Assembly (NCBI RefSeq): GCF_001277345.1
Contig: NZ_LIUT01000006.1
Location: 174 to 64,173 of the forward strand
DNA: 64,000 bases
Source of the DNA: Paenibacillus solani
GTDB lineage: Bacteria; Bacillota; Bacilli; Paenibacillales; Paenibacillaceae
Direction of reading: 5' to 3'
The first letter of the stretch is position 1. Every line of letters starts with the position of its first letter. Of this stretch, positions 44,695 to 54,956 are shown one piece after another. Position numbers and translations under genes: made by a program. The notes beneath the pieces are model-generated. The model searched no databases and was not told the origin of the DNA. It saw only the letters and a list, made by a program, of their open reading frames with translations.

Positions 44695-46775
44695 ATGAAG
44701 AACAGAGCAGCAAAGGTAACCGGAATGGTGTTGTTGATTTCTCTGGCACTATCTTTCATAGCGGGAGGGTGGGCGAATAAGACAACGGTCCATGCTGCCG
44801 GTCTATCGATCATCGGCGGTGGGGGCTGGAATGAAACGGCGTATATAGAATGGTCACCCGTGAGTAATGCGGAGGGATACAATGTATACGTTAAACACGC
44901 AAATGCGCCGGATTCCAGCTATCAACAAATGGATAATGAGCTGATCTGACATACCCTTCCTATTGGAGAGCGGATGCCGTTGGACTTGCTTCCGGAAATT
45001 ATGTAATGAAGGTTGAAGCCAGGCTGACGGACGGTTCAACGGTAAGTGTCGTTTCGAATAACCTATCCGTAGCCCCGCATGATCGATCCGGATTTGCTTT
45101 TTCCTCAGACTCGCCATACGGGACAGGCTCGGGTGCCTACAATGATGACGGAACACTTAAGGATGGTGCACAAGTTATTTATGTGACCTCCGAGACGGCA
45201 CGAACCGTGACCCTTGATGTGAAAATCAATAGCTCAGGCAGAATTCAAACGGGCGTGAGGATCGGCGAGATTTTGACGCTAAGACAAAAAGGATATGATA
45301 CAACCCCTCTTGCCATTCGATTTATTGGAAAAGTTACAGATGACGACATGAGCGGACAACTGAATAGCAGCGGCTACCTTCAAGTAAAAGGCAAAAACGA
45401 TTATTCGGAAATGAATATGACGATCGAAGGGATCGGAGACGACGCTTATGCTTATGGGTGGGGATTGCTCCTTAGATATGTCGGGAATGTGGAAGTGAGA
45501 AACCTGGGGCTCATGTTGTTCCCTGACGACGGGATTTCCATGGATACAGGAAACGTCAACGTGTGGGTGCATAATAACGATCTGTTTTATGGAACTGCAG
45601 GAGGAGATGCCGACCAGGCCAAGGGCGATGGTTCAACGGACCTGAAAAAAAGGATCGACCTATATTACCATCTCTTACAATCACTACTGGGATTCGGGCA
45701 AAGCGGCTTTGGTCGGTTTGAGTGAATCGGAGGAATTCTTTGTCACCTTCCACCATAACTGGTTTGATCACTCGGACTCCCGCCACCCACGAATCCGATT
45801 GGCATCGGTTCATATCTATAATAACTTCTATGACGGAGTCTCAAAATATGGGGTCGGCGTTACAACGGGAGCTTCGGCCTTTGTGGAATCCAATTACTTT
45901 AGACATGCCAAATACCCGATGTTAAGCTCCTTGCAGGGTACGGATGCTTTAGGGGAAGGGACATTTTCGGGCGAAGACGGAGGCGTGATTAAGGCCTATA
46001 ACAATAGGATCGTAGATGCGGACAGTCTGATTTATGCAAATTCCAATACCGGAACAGCTCCGGCAAATGCAACCTCATTCGATGCATACTTGGCTTCGTC
46101 AAGAAATGAAACCGTACCAAGCTCATACAAAGCAATCGTGGGAGGAACGGCTTATAATAACTTCGATACAACCGTCGATACGGGAGTAAATAGCGCCGAC
46201 ATTGATAACGTCAGCGATGTGGAACAGATCGTTACCGCACAAGCCGGACGCCTGAATAACGGGGACTTCACCTGGGAATTCAATGATGCCGTTGACGACA
46301 CATCCTATGCCCTCAATACAGCTCTTATGGCTAAAATAAGCAGCTACACCACTCAACTTGTATCCGTAGGCGGGAATTCAACCGGGGCGGAGCCGGAACC
46401 AGAACCAGAACCAGAGCCGTCCACCGGAGAACAAGTTCACAACTTTACAACGTCCGGATTGGCAAGCGATTTCTTTAATATTGTAGGGAATCTCTCCACA
46501 ACCAAGGGAACTGCGGTGTATAACGGCTTAACGCTAACCCGATGTTTGAAAATCGAGAGTTCAACCCGCATTACCTTTACCTCTACGGAAACCGCTACAT
46601 TAACATTAGTGTTGAATTCGGCAGACGGAACCAAGATCAAGTTTGATGGAACGAGTTATCCAATGACGAATGGTATCGTCAGTGTGTCACTTGCTCCAGG
46701 AACGCATACGATTACAAAAGAGAATACGACGAATCTCCTTTTATATGGAGTTGGAGTAGAGCAGACTTCGGTTAA
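44695..46775 (+). pseudogene. Secreted pectate lyase (PL1), disrupted by frameshifts
   Basis: The ATG at 44695 follows AAGGAGGAG. A signal peptide (ISLALSFIAGGWA) and a FnIII-like domain come first; the frame breaks near 44940 and resumes reading THEN-in-frame TYPSYWRADAVGLASGNYVM. The PL1 helix follows, with VWVHNNDLFYGTAGGDADQA, breaks again at the A7 run near 45646-45652, and resumes with ISYNHYWDSGKAALVGLSES and HHNWFDHSDSRHPRIR, the calcium and catalytic region (RHPRIR). A Glu-Pro linker and a C-terminal beta domain end near 46765; the frame then runs through the terminator, so the stop also seems lost. As written the gene cannot give full-length enzyme; sequence error is possible. Confidence 0.85.
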
Positions 46776-46783
46776 AAAGTGGA

Positions 46784-46806
46784 GCGACCGTGATTCGGTC
46801 GCTTTT
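46784..46806 (+). terminator. Rho-independent terminator, GCGACC/GGTCGC family
   Basis: GCGACCG-TGATT-CGGTCGC then TTTT; follows the pectate lyase and lies inside its run-on frame. Confidence 0.8.
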
Positions 46807-46957
46807 ATATTTCCTCTTATAGACTTCTTAATTATAATTTCTCCTGTTTCCGGTCTAATCTCTATGCTGATTGTATTCGTATCCCATAGTCATCCCCACC
46901 ATGTTCCTGTACAATGAAGTGAAAATAAACGGGACTGGCGGAAGGGGTGTGGCCAAC

Positions 46958-48790
46958 GTGTCTTTCAGGTTTAAACCGCTTAAATCCTGGAGTCTTCGTG
47001 CTAAAATTTTGCTGATCTTCCTGCTGCTCATTTCGATTCCGCTCAGCATGCAGGGCGTGGCTACCTACGTGGATTTTTCCAACTCCGTTGAACGAAGAAC
47101 CTCCGATTATACCGCTCAATTGGTGGACCAGATCAACCGGAATTTGGACAGGACCCTGATGGAGATGCAGAGATTGACGTTGATGCCTTTATACGATTCG
47201 GGGGTATTGTCCATCTTGCGTAAGTACAGGGAGGAGGACAGTCTGCATCAGCAGCCTACGGTGGAAGAACGCTCCAAAATGCAGCTTTATATCGCCAGTA
47301 TGACTTTCGACAGGCCGGAAATCGACAGTATCCAGATTTTTGCTGGAAGCGGTTACACGTTCTCGAGCCTGGCTCCTAGCGCGATCGCTGCATATACGGA
47401 CGTGGAGCGACAGCCCTGGTACCCTGGTGTGGTGGAAGCGAGAGGGGCTTGGGTGCTGCTTCCGCCGCATCGGCCTTCTTACTATCTGGACGGCAATCAA
47501 AGCTATTTTTCCGTAGCCCGGCTGATCCGTGAGCCCAATACCAACCGGACGCTCGGGTTAGTCAAGATCGATTTGAAGCAGACCTTGTTCAAGCAGCTTG
47601 TCGATAATGTCAGGCTGGAAGAGAACGGCGGCATCGTCGTGCAAAATAGCCGGGAAGAACTTTTCTACACGGCGACGGCAGATGGGAATACGGAGGCGTC
47701 CAAGCTTCTTCCGGACCGGATCCTCGAGCTTTCAGGGCGTTCGGAAACGGCCAGCCAGATTCTGCATATGGAGGGCAGCGAGTATTTGGTTGTCTCCAAC
47801 TATTCCCGATATTCCGATATCAATATCGTCAGCTATATTCCGGTGGCGTCCCTGCTTGTGGAGACCAAGGAACTTCGCAACTTTACGCTTCTAGCCGGCC
47901 TGGTATGTCTCGTTATGGCCGGGGCCTTAGCCATCTACTTCTCTTATCGGCTGACCCAACCTCTCGGGACGCTGGTACGAAAAATGCGACTTGTGGAGCT
48001 CGGCGATTTCAAACAGAGCGTACCGGTAACTGAGGATGAAATCGGTCGGCTCGGTTCCGGCTTCAACCGGATGGTAGAGGAAATCGACCGGCTCGTCCAT
48101 GAAGTATACGTGCTCGGCATGAGGGAAAGAGAGGCGGAGCTAGCCGCATTACAAAGCCAGATCCAACCCCATTTTATATATAATACACTGGAGTCGATCA
48201 GCATGCTTGCCCGGCAGCGCAATAATGAGGACGTCTCGGAAATGGCCACGGCTTTGGGACGACTGATTCGCAGCGCAGTGGAGCAGGACCGAAGCCTCAT
48301 CCGGCTTGGCGAGGAGCTTGAGACGGCGGAGTCCTATATTCGCATCCAAAAAATGCGCCATGGTTCCAGGCTGCAGGCTATGTTCGATATTGAAGAAGGG
48401 TTGGAAGATTGTTTGGTCCCGAAGCTGCTGCTCCAGCCGCTCATTGAGAATGCGATCATGCACGGGATTGGAGACCGTGAGCAAGGGGGAACGGTATATG
48501 TTACTGTGGCGCGATTTGAGGATGAGGTGCTGTTGACGATTCGGGATGACGGGCGGGGTTTGTCGGAGGATGAATTGGCGGCTTTGCAAGCTTCATTGGA
48601 AGACGCCGGGGATGATGTGGCAGCAAAAACTCCGGCGATGCCATTACGCGGTCATGGAGTGGCGCTGAAAAATATTAAACAGCGGTTGTGGTTGATTTAC
48701 GGCCGGGACTGCGACTTCGAAATCGATGGAAGCTTGGGACAAGGTGCGGCTTTTACCGTGACGCTGCCGTTCGCGAAACAAGAAAAGTAG
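46958..48790 (+). CDS. Sensor histidine kinase, YesM type
   Basis: 610 residues from the GTG at 46958, ten bases after AAGGGG; further upstream in-frame starts overlap the pectate lyase tail. TM1 near res. 14-34, an extracellular dCache-like sensor, TM2 near 305-328, HAMP, then LQSQIQPHFIYNTLESISML (phosphoacceptor) and the ATPase domain with RDDGRGLSEDEL. Works with the YesN protein encoded 10 bases downstream to control the sugar operon that follows. Confidence 0.93.
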   Translation: MSFRFKPLKSWSLRAKILLIFLLLISIPLSMQGVATYVDFSNSVERRTSDYTAQLVDQINRNLDRTLMEMQRLTLMPLYDSGVLSILRKYREEDSLHQQPTVEERSKMQLYIASMTFDRPEIDSIQIFAGSGYTFSSLAPSAIAAYTDVERQPWYPGVVEARGAWVLLPPHRPSYYLDGNQSYFSVARLIREPNTNRTLGLVKIDLKQTLFKQLVDNVRLEENGGIVVQNSREELFYTATADGNTEASKLLPDRILELSGRSETASQILHMEGSEYLVVSNYSRYSDINIVSYIPVASLLVETKELRNFTLLAGLVCLVMAGALAIYFSYRLTQPLGTLVRKMRLVELGDFKQSVPVTEDEIGRLGSGFNRMVEEIDRLVHEVYVLGMREREAELAALQSQIQPHFIYNTLESISMLARQRNNEDVSEMATALGRLIRSAVEQDRSLIRLGEELETAESYIRIQKMRHGSRLQAMFDIEEGLEDCLVPKLLLQPLIENAIMHGIGDREQGGTVYVTVARFEDEVLLTIRDDGRGLSEDELAALQASLEDAGDDVAAKTPAMPLRGHGVALKNIKQRLWLIYGRDCDFEIDGSLGQGAAFTVTLPFAKQEK

Positions 48791-48800
48791 GAGGTCATCC

Positions 48801-49565
48801 ATGATCAAGCTCATGTTGGTGGAGGACGAGGACATTATCCGTAAAGGCATCCGCGATTTGATCGGCCGTGTGGCTCCTGATTTTGAGGTCGTATACGAAG
48901 CCGCTCACGGCAAGGAAGCGCTGACTTATCTGGAACGCAATGTGGTGGATGTGCTCATTACGGATATTCGAATGCGAGAGATGGACGGGCTTCGGATGGT
49001 GGAAAAGCTGCGGACCGCGGGCCATGGGATGCCGATTGTCATTATCAGCGGCTATGGAGATTTTGTATATGCTAAAAAAGCGCTGCAATTCGGGATCGCC
49101 GATTACCTGCTGAAGCCCATAGACCGTAAGGATTTTACGGTTGCTTTGGACAAGATTCGGCTGACCTTGAATTCTTCAAATCGATATGTGGGTGGGGCTG
49201 AGCCGCAAAGCGAGGCGGACGGGGAGCCGCCCTCCAGCGAGGGGCACAGGATAATCCGGAAGCTGAAGGCGTATATCGCTGAAAACCCCGACGGTGATTT
49301 GCGTCTGCAGACGTTAGCGGAGATGGTGCATTTAAATCCTTCCTATCTAAGCCAGCTCTTTAAGCAGGAAGGGGGCGGCAATTTGTCCGATTATATCGCC
49401 GAAACGCGCATCCGGCGAGCCTGCAAGCTGCTGGAGACGACGAACCTGAAGGTTTACGACATCGCCCGTTTATCAGGATATCAAAGTCCGAAGCATTTTA
49501 TGCTGGTATTTAAACAGCATACCGGAATGACGCCGGGAACCTATCGGGAGCAATACAGTGTGTAA
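48801..49565 (+). CDS. Response regulator, YesN type (receiver + AraC HTH)
   Basis: 254 residues: receiver Asp55 in VLITDIRMREMDG, and an AraC-type domain at res. ~150-254 (LSGYQSPKHFMLVFKQHTGM). Strong site TAGGAGG. Likely activates the solute-binding protein and permease genes downstream. Confidence 0.94.
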   Translation: MIKLMLVEDEDIIRKGIRDLIGRVAPDFEVVYEAAHGKEALTYLERNVVDVLITDIRMREMDGLRMVEKLRTAGHGMPIVIISGYGDFVYAKKALQFGIADYLLKPIDRKDFTVALDKIRLTLNSSNRYVGGAEPQSEADGEPPSSEGHRIIRKLKAYIAENPDGDLRLQTLAEMVHLNPSYLSQLFKQEGGGNLSDYIAETRIRRACKLLETTNLKVYDIARLSGYQSPKHFMLVFKQHTGMTPGTYREQYSV

Positions 49566-49567
49566 TA

Positions 49568-49600
49568 CTACATAACAAATTATGTTATGTAGTTTTTTTT
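49568..49600 (+). terminator. Terminator after the YesN gene
   Basis: CTACATAAC-AAATTAT-GTTATGTAG then TTTTTTTT. It separates the regulators from the transport genes, which must have their own promoter at 49600-49730. Confidence 0.9.
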
Positions 49601-49734
49601 ATGGGCGAAAACGGAAATGTTCTAAAAAAATCGTACCTTTTCTGAACGTTTAGTGATTTTTTATATGACCACATGTAAATATAATTAACCTCATTACAAC
49701 CTTAACTTGAACAATGTAGAGGGGGAAGCGGTAT

Positions 49735-51027
49735 ATGAAAAAATGGTTGACCGGTTTGTTGGCATTAACACTTGGTGTGGGGCTCATTGGCTGCGCCGGA
49801 AAAGAACAGCCGAATCATACGCCAGGCGAAGCCAGTGGCGAGAAGGTACTGCTCAAATTCGCGACATGGGGAAATCCGGCGCAGCTTGAGCTGTACAAAG
49901 GGCTAACCGACGCTTTCACGCAGGAGCATCCGAATATTGAGGTGCAAATTGACACGATCCCGTTTGCGGACTATCAGCAAAAAATGTCCGTACTGGCGGC
50001 AGGCCAGGAGCTGCCCGACATTGCCTGGGTATCCGAGCGGATGGTACCGCAATTTATGGCCAACGACATTCTGGCCGATGTCACGGATATCGTTCAGGAT
50101 GACGCTTTTGACATCGCTGACATTATACCTTCGACGCTTGAACTGTTTCGCCAGGACGAAAAGCTATACGGACTGCCGTTTTCCACTCCGCCCAGCGTGG
50201 TGTTCTACAACGAAGATTTATTCAAGCAAGCGGGCTTAAGTACGCCGAACGAGCTTGCGGAAAAAGGCGAATGGACGTGGGAAACGTTCGAAGAAGCCGC
50301 AAAAACGATCAAGACGAGCGCTGCTTCATCGAACGTTTACGGGGCTAACTTTTTCCGCGACTGGAAGACATGGATTATTCTCGCTTCGTATTCTTGGTCA
50401 AACGGAAGCGGACCATTTAATCCAGAGATGACGGAATACACTTGGAATGATCAATACGGGGTTGAAACCTTGGACATGCTGAAGCGCATGATGTTTACGG
50501 AAGGCTCGCACCCGAAGGCGGGAGAGCAGGTTAATTTTGAATCCGGGCAAATCGGCATGATTTTCGACAACTATAGTTTTGTATCCAAAGCCAGGGAGAT
50601 CCAAAATTTCAAATGGAGCATTGCGCCAATGCCATCGGGCTCGAAAGGCAGCGTTCCGATGATGGGTCAGGCGGGTTACGTGCTATTTAAAGAGGGAAAA
50701 CATCCGGAGGAAGCCAAGGAACTGTTGAAATTCCTTGCCGGCAAAGAGGGTGTACAGAAAACTTCGGCCTTCTTTGTGCCGCCGCGCCAATCGGTGTTGA
50801 ACTCGGATGAGTTCCTGAGCGTGGAGGGCAATCCGGATGCCGGGCACATCAAGCAGGCGGTCATCGACGAAATGCCTAAAGCGGTCGTGCAGCCGGGACA
50901 TATCCGCTGGCAAAACATCGACACGGAGATTTTGACAGGCTTTGACGAGTTATTTGCCGGGCGGGGCGAACCGCAGCAAATTCAGGATGAGGTAAAAAGC
51001 AAGGTGGATGCTCTGCTGAGCAAATAG
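49735..51027 (+). CDS. Sugar ABC transporter solute-binding lipoprotein
   Basis: 430 residues. Signal peptide with lipobox LIGC (Cys20), then the family-1 binding-protein fold (KFATWGNPAQLELYKGLTDA, AAGQELPDIAWVSERM). Different family branch from the two LplA-like proteins near 20-26 kb and shorter. Start ATG behind GAGGGGG. First gene of a run with two permeases. Confidence 0.94.
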   Translation: MKKWLTGLLALTLGVGLIGCAGKEQPNHTPGEASGEKVLLKFATWGNPAQLELYKGLTDAFTQEHPNIEVQIDTIPFADYQQKMSVLAAGQELPDIAWVSERMVPQFMANDILADVTDIVQDDAFDIADIIPSTLELFRQDEKLYGLPFSTPPSVVFYNEDLFKQAGLSTPNELAEKGEWTWETFEEAAKTIKTSAASSNVYGANFFRDWKTWIILASYSWSNGSGPFNPEMTEYTWNDQYGVETLDMLKRMMFTEGSHPKAGEQVNFESGQIGMIFDNYSFVSKAREIQNFKWSIAPMPSGSKGSVPMMGQAGYVLFKEGKHPEEAKELLKFLAGKEGVQKTSAFFVPPRQSVLNSDEFLSVEGNPDAGHIKQAVIDEMPKAVVQPGHIRWQNIDTEILTGFDELFAGRGEPQQIQDEVKSKVDALLSK

Positions 51028-51053
51028 AGGCAGTTACGTTAGGAGGAACGGGC

Positions 51054-51746
51054 ATGAATCGTTTGGATAAAGCATTAAACGAAGCGCCGGGGCTGCAGCT
51101 GTTCGTCAGCCTCCCGGCCAATGACATCAAGCTTGCAGAGGCAGCCTTGGCTTCGGGCGCCGACGGTTTGAAAGTCCATATTAACGTAGGGCACCGGGCC
51201 AGCGGCAATCGCTTCGGCTCGCTGGACAGCTATGCCGACATTTTCAAGGACATTCGCTCCCGCTTTAGCGGCCCCCTTGGAATTGTGCCCGGAGGTTCGG
51301 TGGAAGAGGTAAACGCGGAGGAAATAACCCGGCTCCCTGAGCTTGGCGTCGATTTCTACTCGATTTATGCCTTTCATCATCCTGCTTTTCTGCTGCAGGC
51401 CCCGGGATTGGCAAGAACGTTTGCGATCGATAGCGAGTTCGACCGGGGCGTCGTGGAAGGAGGCCGGACCTTTGGCATCAGCGCGCTTGAGGCTTCCATC
51501 GTTCCCGGCAATGAATATGGTACCAGGCTTACCCTTGCCGATCTGCTTCATTACCGCTGGCTGGCGGCACACGGCGGTTTGCCGGTCATTGTGCCAACGC
51601 AGCGTAAAATCGGCCCGGAGGATATCCCGGCCTTGGCCGATAGCGGCGTCAAGGTGCTGTTGGTCGGAGCGGTGGTCACGGGCAATGAAGCGGAAGGCAT
51701 CCTCAAGGAGGTTGCCGCTTTACGGAATGCAATCGATCGTCTGTAG
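51054..51746 (+). CDS. TIM-barrel protein of unknown function in a sugar operon
   Basis: 230 residues, RBS AGGAGG. Repeated beta-alpha pattern with ASGADGLKVHINVG, GPLGIVPGG, and a C-terminal phosphate-binding type SGVKVLLVGAVVTGNE, as in HisA/NanE/ThiG-like barrels. No signal peptide, so cytosolic. Lying between binding protein and permease genes it probably isomerises or cleaves the imported sugar or its phosphate. The family could not be fixed; epimerase or aldolase are both possible. Confidence 0.7.
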   Translation: MNRLDKALNEAPGLQLFVSLPANDIKLAEAALASGADGLKVHINVGHRASGNRFGSLDSYADIFKDIRSRFSGPLGIVPGGSVEEVNAEEITRLPELGVDFYSIYAFHHPAFLLQAPGLARTFAIDSEFDRGVVEGGRTFGISALEASIVPGNEYGTRLTLADLLHYRWLAAHGGLPVIVPTQRKIGPEDIPALADSGVKVLLVGAVVTGNEAEGILKEVAALRNAIDRL

Positions 51747-51772
51747 AGGTGCCCCACAAGGAGGAAAGCGAC

Positions 51773-52720
51773 ATGACCACACTTGAAACGATAAAATCTG
51801 AAGGGCCCGGCCGTCCATTCCGAAGGAAGGCAAGGAAGACCAGGTCTTTAAACCGCGGAGACCATTTGGCGGGTTGGCTGTTTGTGCTGCCGATGGTGCT
51901 GGGGTTTGTTCTGCTGCTGCTTGTCCCGCTCATTATGGCGCTTTATATGAGTTTTACTGATTGGCCGCTGCTGGGTGAGGCCAAGCTCATCGGATTTGAG
52001 AATTACCGCACGATTGCGGGGGACGCAGAATTTTGGAGCGTGCTGGGCAATACGCTTTATTTTGCCGTCGGACTTGTCCCGCTGAACATTATTTTGGCAT
52101 TGCTGCTTGCAATCCCGTTGTCAAAAAATATTCGCGGAGCCGGCTTTTTCCGGACATTGATCTTTATCCCGGTTATGACCTCGCTGGTGGTCTGGTCGAT
52201 TGTCTGGAAGTATATGTTTGCCACGGATTCCGGGTTCATTAACCAGCTGCTGCGTATGATCGGCATTACCGGACCGGCCTGGCTGTACGATACCCGGCTT
52301 GCCATGCCCGTTGTTATCGTGACCAGTCTCCTGAAAAATGTCGGTTTGAATATGGTTTTGTTCATTGCGGCGCTGCAGCAGGTTCCGGCGCAGCTCTACG
52401 AGGCGGCCAGGATCGATGGCGCAGGGAGAATGCGGATTTTTTTCCGAATTACCGTACCCATGATCACGCCGACGATTTTTTTGACCCTGATGATGACCAT
52501 TATCGGTTCGCTGAAGGTGTTCGGACAAATTTACGTGATGACACAAGGGGGGCCTTCTGGAAGCACCAAGGTGCTCGTCTACAACATTTGGGAACGAGCC
52601 TTTAAGCTGTTCGAGTTCGGATATGCTTCTGCGCTGGCTTATGTGCTGTTTGTCATCACCCTGCTGCTTACGCTGGCACAATGGCAGATGAGAAAAAGGT
52701 GGGTTCTGAATGAAAGCTAG
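51773..52720 (+). CDS. Sugar ABC transporter permease (MalF/UgpA type)
   Basis: 315 residues from the ATG at 51773, seven bases behind AAGGAGG; a GTG eight codons earlier lies before that site. Six membrane segments and the EAA loop EAARIDGAGRMRIFFRITVP. Its end overlaps the next permease gene by 11 bases. Confidence 0.94.
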   Translation: MTTLETIKSEGPGRPFRRKARKTRSLNRGDHLAGWLFVLPMVLGFVLLLLVPLIMALYMSFTDWPLLGEAKLIGFENYRTIAGDAEFWSVLGNTLYFAVGLVPLNIILALLLAIPLSKNIRGAGFFRTLIFIPVMTSLVVWSIVWKYMFATDSGFINQLLRMIGITGPAWLYDTRLAMPVVIVTSLLKNVGLNMVLFIAALQQVPAQLYEAARIDGAGRMRIFFRITVPMITPTIFLTLMMTIIGSLKVFGQIYVMTQGGPSGSTKVLVYNIWERAFKLFEFGYASALAYVLFVITLLLTLAQWQMRKRWVLNES

Positions 52721-53567
52721 TTTATTTGCTAAAAGGGGCAACCCGGCAGGCGGGAACCTGTTCCATTATCTGCTGCTGCTTGCCGTTTCGGTGGTCATGA
52801 TGACCCCGTTCGTGTGGATGGTCTCTACTTCGCTCAAACAGCCGGCTGATGTGTTTGTTTTTCCGCCGCAGCTGATTCCGTCGCCGATACGATGGGCGAA
52901 TTATGCGGAAGTGCTGGAGACGATCCCGTTCCATCTATTTTATGGCAATAGCGTATATATCGCCCTTCTGGTTACTGTGGGCACTGTGCTTTTTTCCTCC
53001 ATGGCGGGGTATTCTTTCGCGCGAATTCCTTTTTGGGGGAGAAGCCTGGTGTTTCTGCTGCTGCTGAGCACAATGATGATTCCGAATGAGGTCATTGCCA
53101 TTCCGATGTTTCTGTTTATGCGTGAGCTAGGTTGGATCAATACGCATTTACCGCTGATTATTTTGCCTATATTCGGCGCGGGCGGTGTGTTCGGGGTGTT
53201 TGTGATGAGGCAATTTTTCCTGGGGATTCCGAAGGAGCTGGAGGAGGCAGCGATGATCGACGGCTGCTCGCGGCTGCGGATTTATTCCACAATCATGTTG
53301 CCGTTAGCAAAACCCGCGATCGCCACGCTGATCATTTTCACGTTTTTGACGAGCTGGAACGATTTTTTTGATCCGCTGATCTTTATTAATGACCGTAAGC
53401 TGATGACTTTGCCGCTGGGATTATCGCTGTTTACCGACGAGTCGGGGACATCGTGGCATCTTCTGATGAGCGCTTCGGTTATGGCGACGTTACCACTGCT
53501 CATTGTGTTTTTCTTTGTGCAGAAGCAGTTTGTCGAAGGGGTATCCATGACGGGTCTCAAGGAATAG
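52710..53567 (+). CDS. Sugar ABC transporter permease (MalG/UgpE type)
   Basis: 285 residues, six membrane segments, EAA loop EAAMIDGCSRLRIYSTIMLP. Overlaps the preceding gene by 11 bases, implying coupled translation. No ATPase gene in the operon; a shared ATPase is expected. Confidence 0.94.
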   Translation: MKASLFAKRGNPAGGNLFHYLLLLAVSVVMMTPFVWMVSTSLKQPADVFVFPPQLIPSPIRWANYAEVLETIPFHLFYGNSVYIALLVTVGTVLFSSMAGYSFARIPFWGRSLVFLLLLSTMMIPNEVIAIPMFLFMRELGWINTHLPLIILPIFGAGGVFGVFVMRQFFLGIPKELEEAAMIDGCSRLRIYSTIMLPLAKPAIATLIIFTFLTSWNDFFDPLIFINDRKLMTLPLGLSLFTDESGTSWHLLMSASVMATLPLLIVFFFVQKQFVEGVSMTGLKE

Positions 53568-53601
53568 GGGAAATAACGCTTAAAAGGAGGAGTAAAAAGA
53601 G

Positions 53602-54956
53602 ATGGACAGCAGGACACGGATCATGGAGGCGGACGTGGTAGTTATAGGTGCGGGGCCGGCGGGCATTGCCGCCGCCATTGCCGCCGGCAGGCAGGGGGCA
53701 AGCGTCATCTTGATTGAACGGTACGGATTTGTCGGCGGGATGTCTACGGCTGCCGGGGTTTATCCTTGGATGACGTTTCATACACAGCGAGGGGAACGGG
53801 TCATCGGTGGCATTGCACAGGAAATTGTGGAGCGCCTGATGGAGCGCGGTGGCTCGCCTGGCCATCTTCGCGATACCGTCGGTTTCGTGCATACGCTGAC
53901 GCCGTACCATCCAGAGATATATAAGGTACTTGCCGTCGATATGCTGCGCGAAGCGGGGGTGAAGCTCATCTCACACAGCTTCGTTGACGAAGTCGGACGT
54001 GAAGGCGAATACATCCAGTCCGTGACCCTTACTGGAAAATCGGGGCGAATTAAGGTGGACGGGAAGATGTTCGTCGACGCGTCCGGGGATGCGGACGTCG
54101 CTTATCTGGCGGGAGCGCCGACGCTTCAGGGGCGCGAAAGCGACGGGCTGTCGCAGCCGATGACGATGAAATTCCGGATGCGGGGTGTTGACGTGGAGGC
54201 GATTCGGAAGGCGATGCTTGCTGATCCCGACAATTTTTATCACAAGACGCCGTTTGCCGAACTAGAGATGGAGCGTATTCCGCTCACGGGGGTTTCCGGC
54301 TTTTATAAGGAGTGGAAGGCTGCCGAGGTCCCGATCAACCGCGATCAGGTTCTGTTGTTTATCGGACCGGAGAAGGATGAGGTGCTTATTAACTGTACGC
54401 GGGTACAAGGCTTTAGCGCGACCGATGTCGAGGAACTCACTTTGGCGGAGGAGGAAGGGCGCAAGCAGGTGCTGATGATGGCGGAATTTTTGAAATCGAG
54501 GGTGCCCGGATTTGCCGAGGCCTCCATTTCCTCGGTTGCCCCCCAGATCGGAATTAGGGAGTCGCGCCGAATCGACGGTCTGTATCGGTTAACGATGAAG
54601 GACGTGGTGACGGGACGACATTTTGAAGACGGCATTGCGAGGAGCGGTTATCCGGTTGACTTGCATGATCCGTCAGGCAAAGGGATCCTGGAGGCTACCA
54701 TCGAGAATGACGGTTCCTACAGCATTCCTTACCGCTGCCTGGTGGCCCGAGGGCCAGTAAATCTGCTCGCGGCGGGGCGCTGCATTTCCACCACGCATGA
54801 AGCACTGGCGACCAGCGCTTGACGCCAAGCTGCATGGCTACGGGAGAAGCGGCGGGCACGGCGGCGGCCCTGGCCTGCAAGGCGGGAATCACCGCGGCGG
54901 AAGTCGATGCATCGCAGCTCAGGGAGATGCTGTACGCCCAAGGGGCGATTGTGTGA
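53602..54956 (+). pseudogene. FAD-dependent oxidoreductase with a 3' frameshift
   Basis: RBS AAGGAGGAG. The frame from 53602 runs 406 residues with an N-terminal FAD fold (VVVIGAGPAGIAAAIAAGRQ) and GRCISTTHEALAT near its end, then stops at 54820-54822. The missing C-terminus continues in another frame (RLTPSCMATGEAAGTAAALA, ending EMLYAQGAIV at 54956), so one base is gained or lost near 54808-54820. The lost part closes the FAD site in this family, so the product as written is probably inactive. Such oxidoreductases are often found with sugar importers in related bacteria. A sequencing error would restore a ~450-residue enzyme. Confidence 0.85.

Noticed and set aside
45006..46917. Two separate genes (45006-45725 and 45709-46917)
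   Set aside because: They join into a single pectate lyase when the A7 frameshift is bridged; neither half has its own RBS and start.
51075..51572. 165-codon frame opposite the TIM-barrel gene
   Set aside because: Shadow of a well-supported gene in GC-richer sequence.
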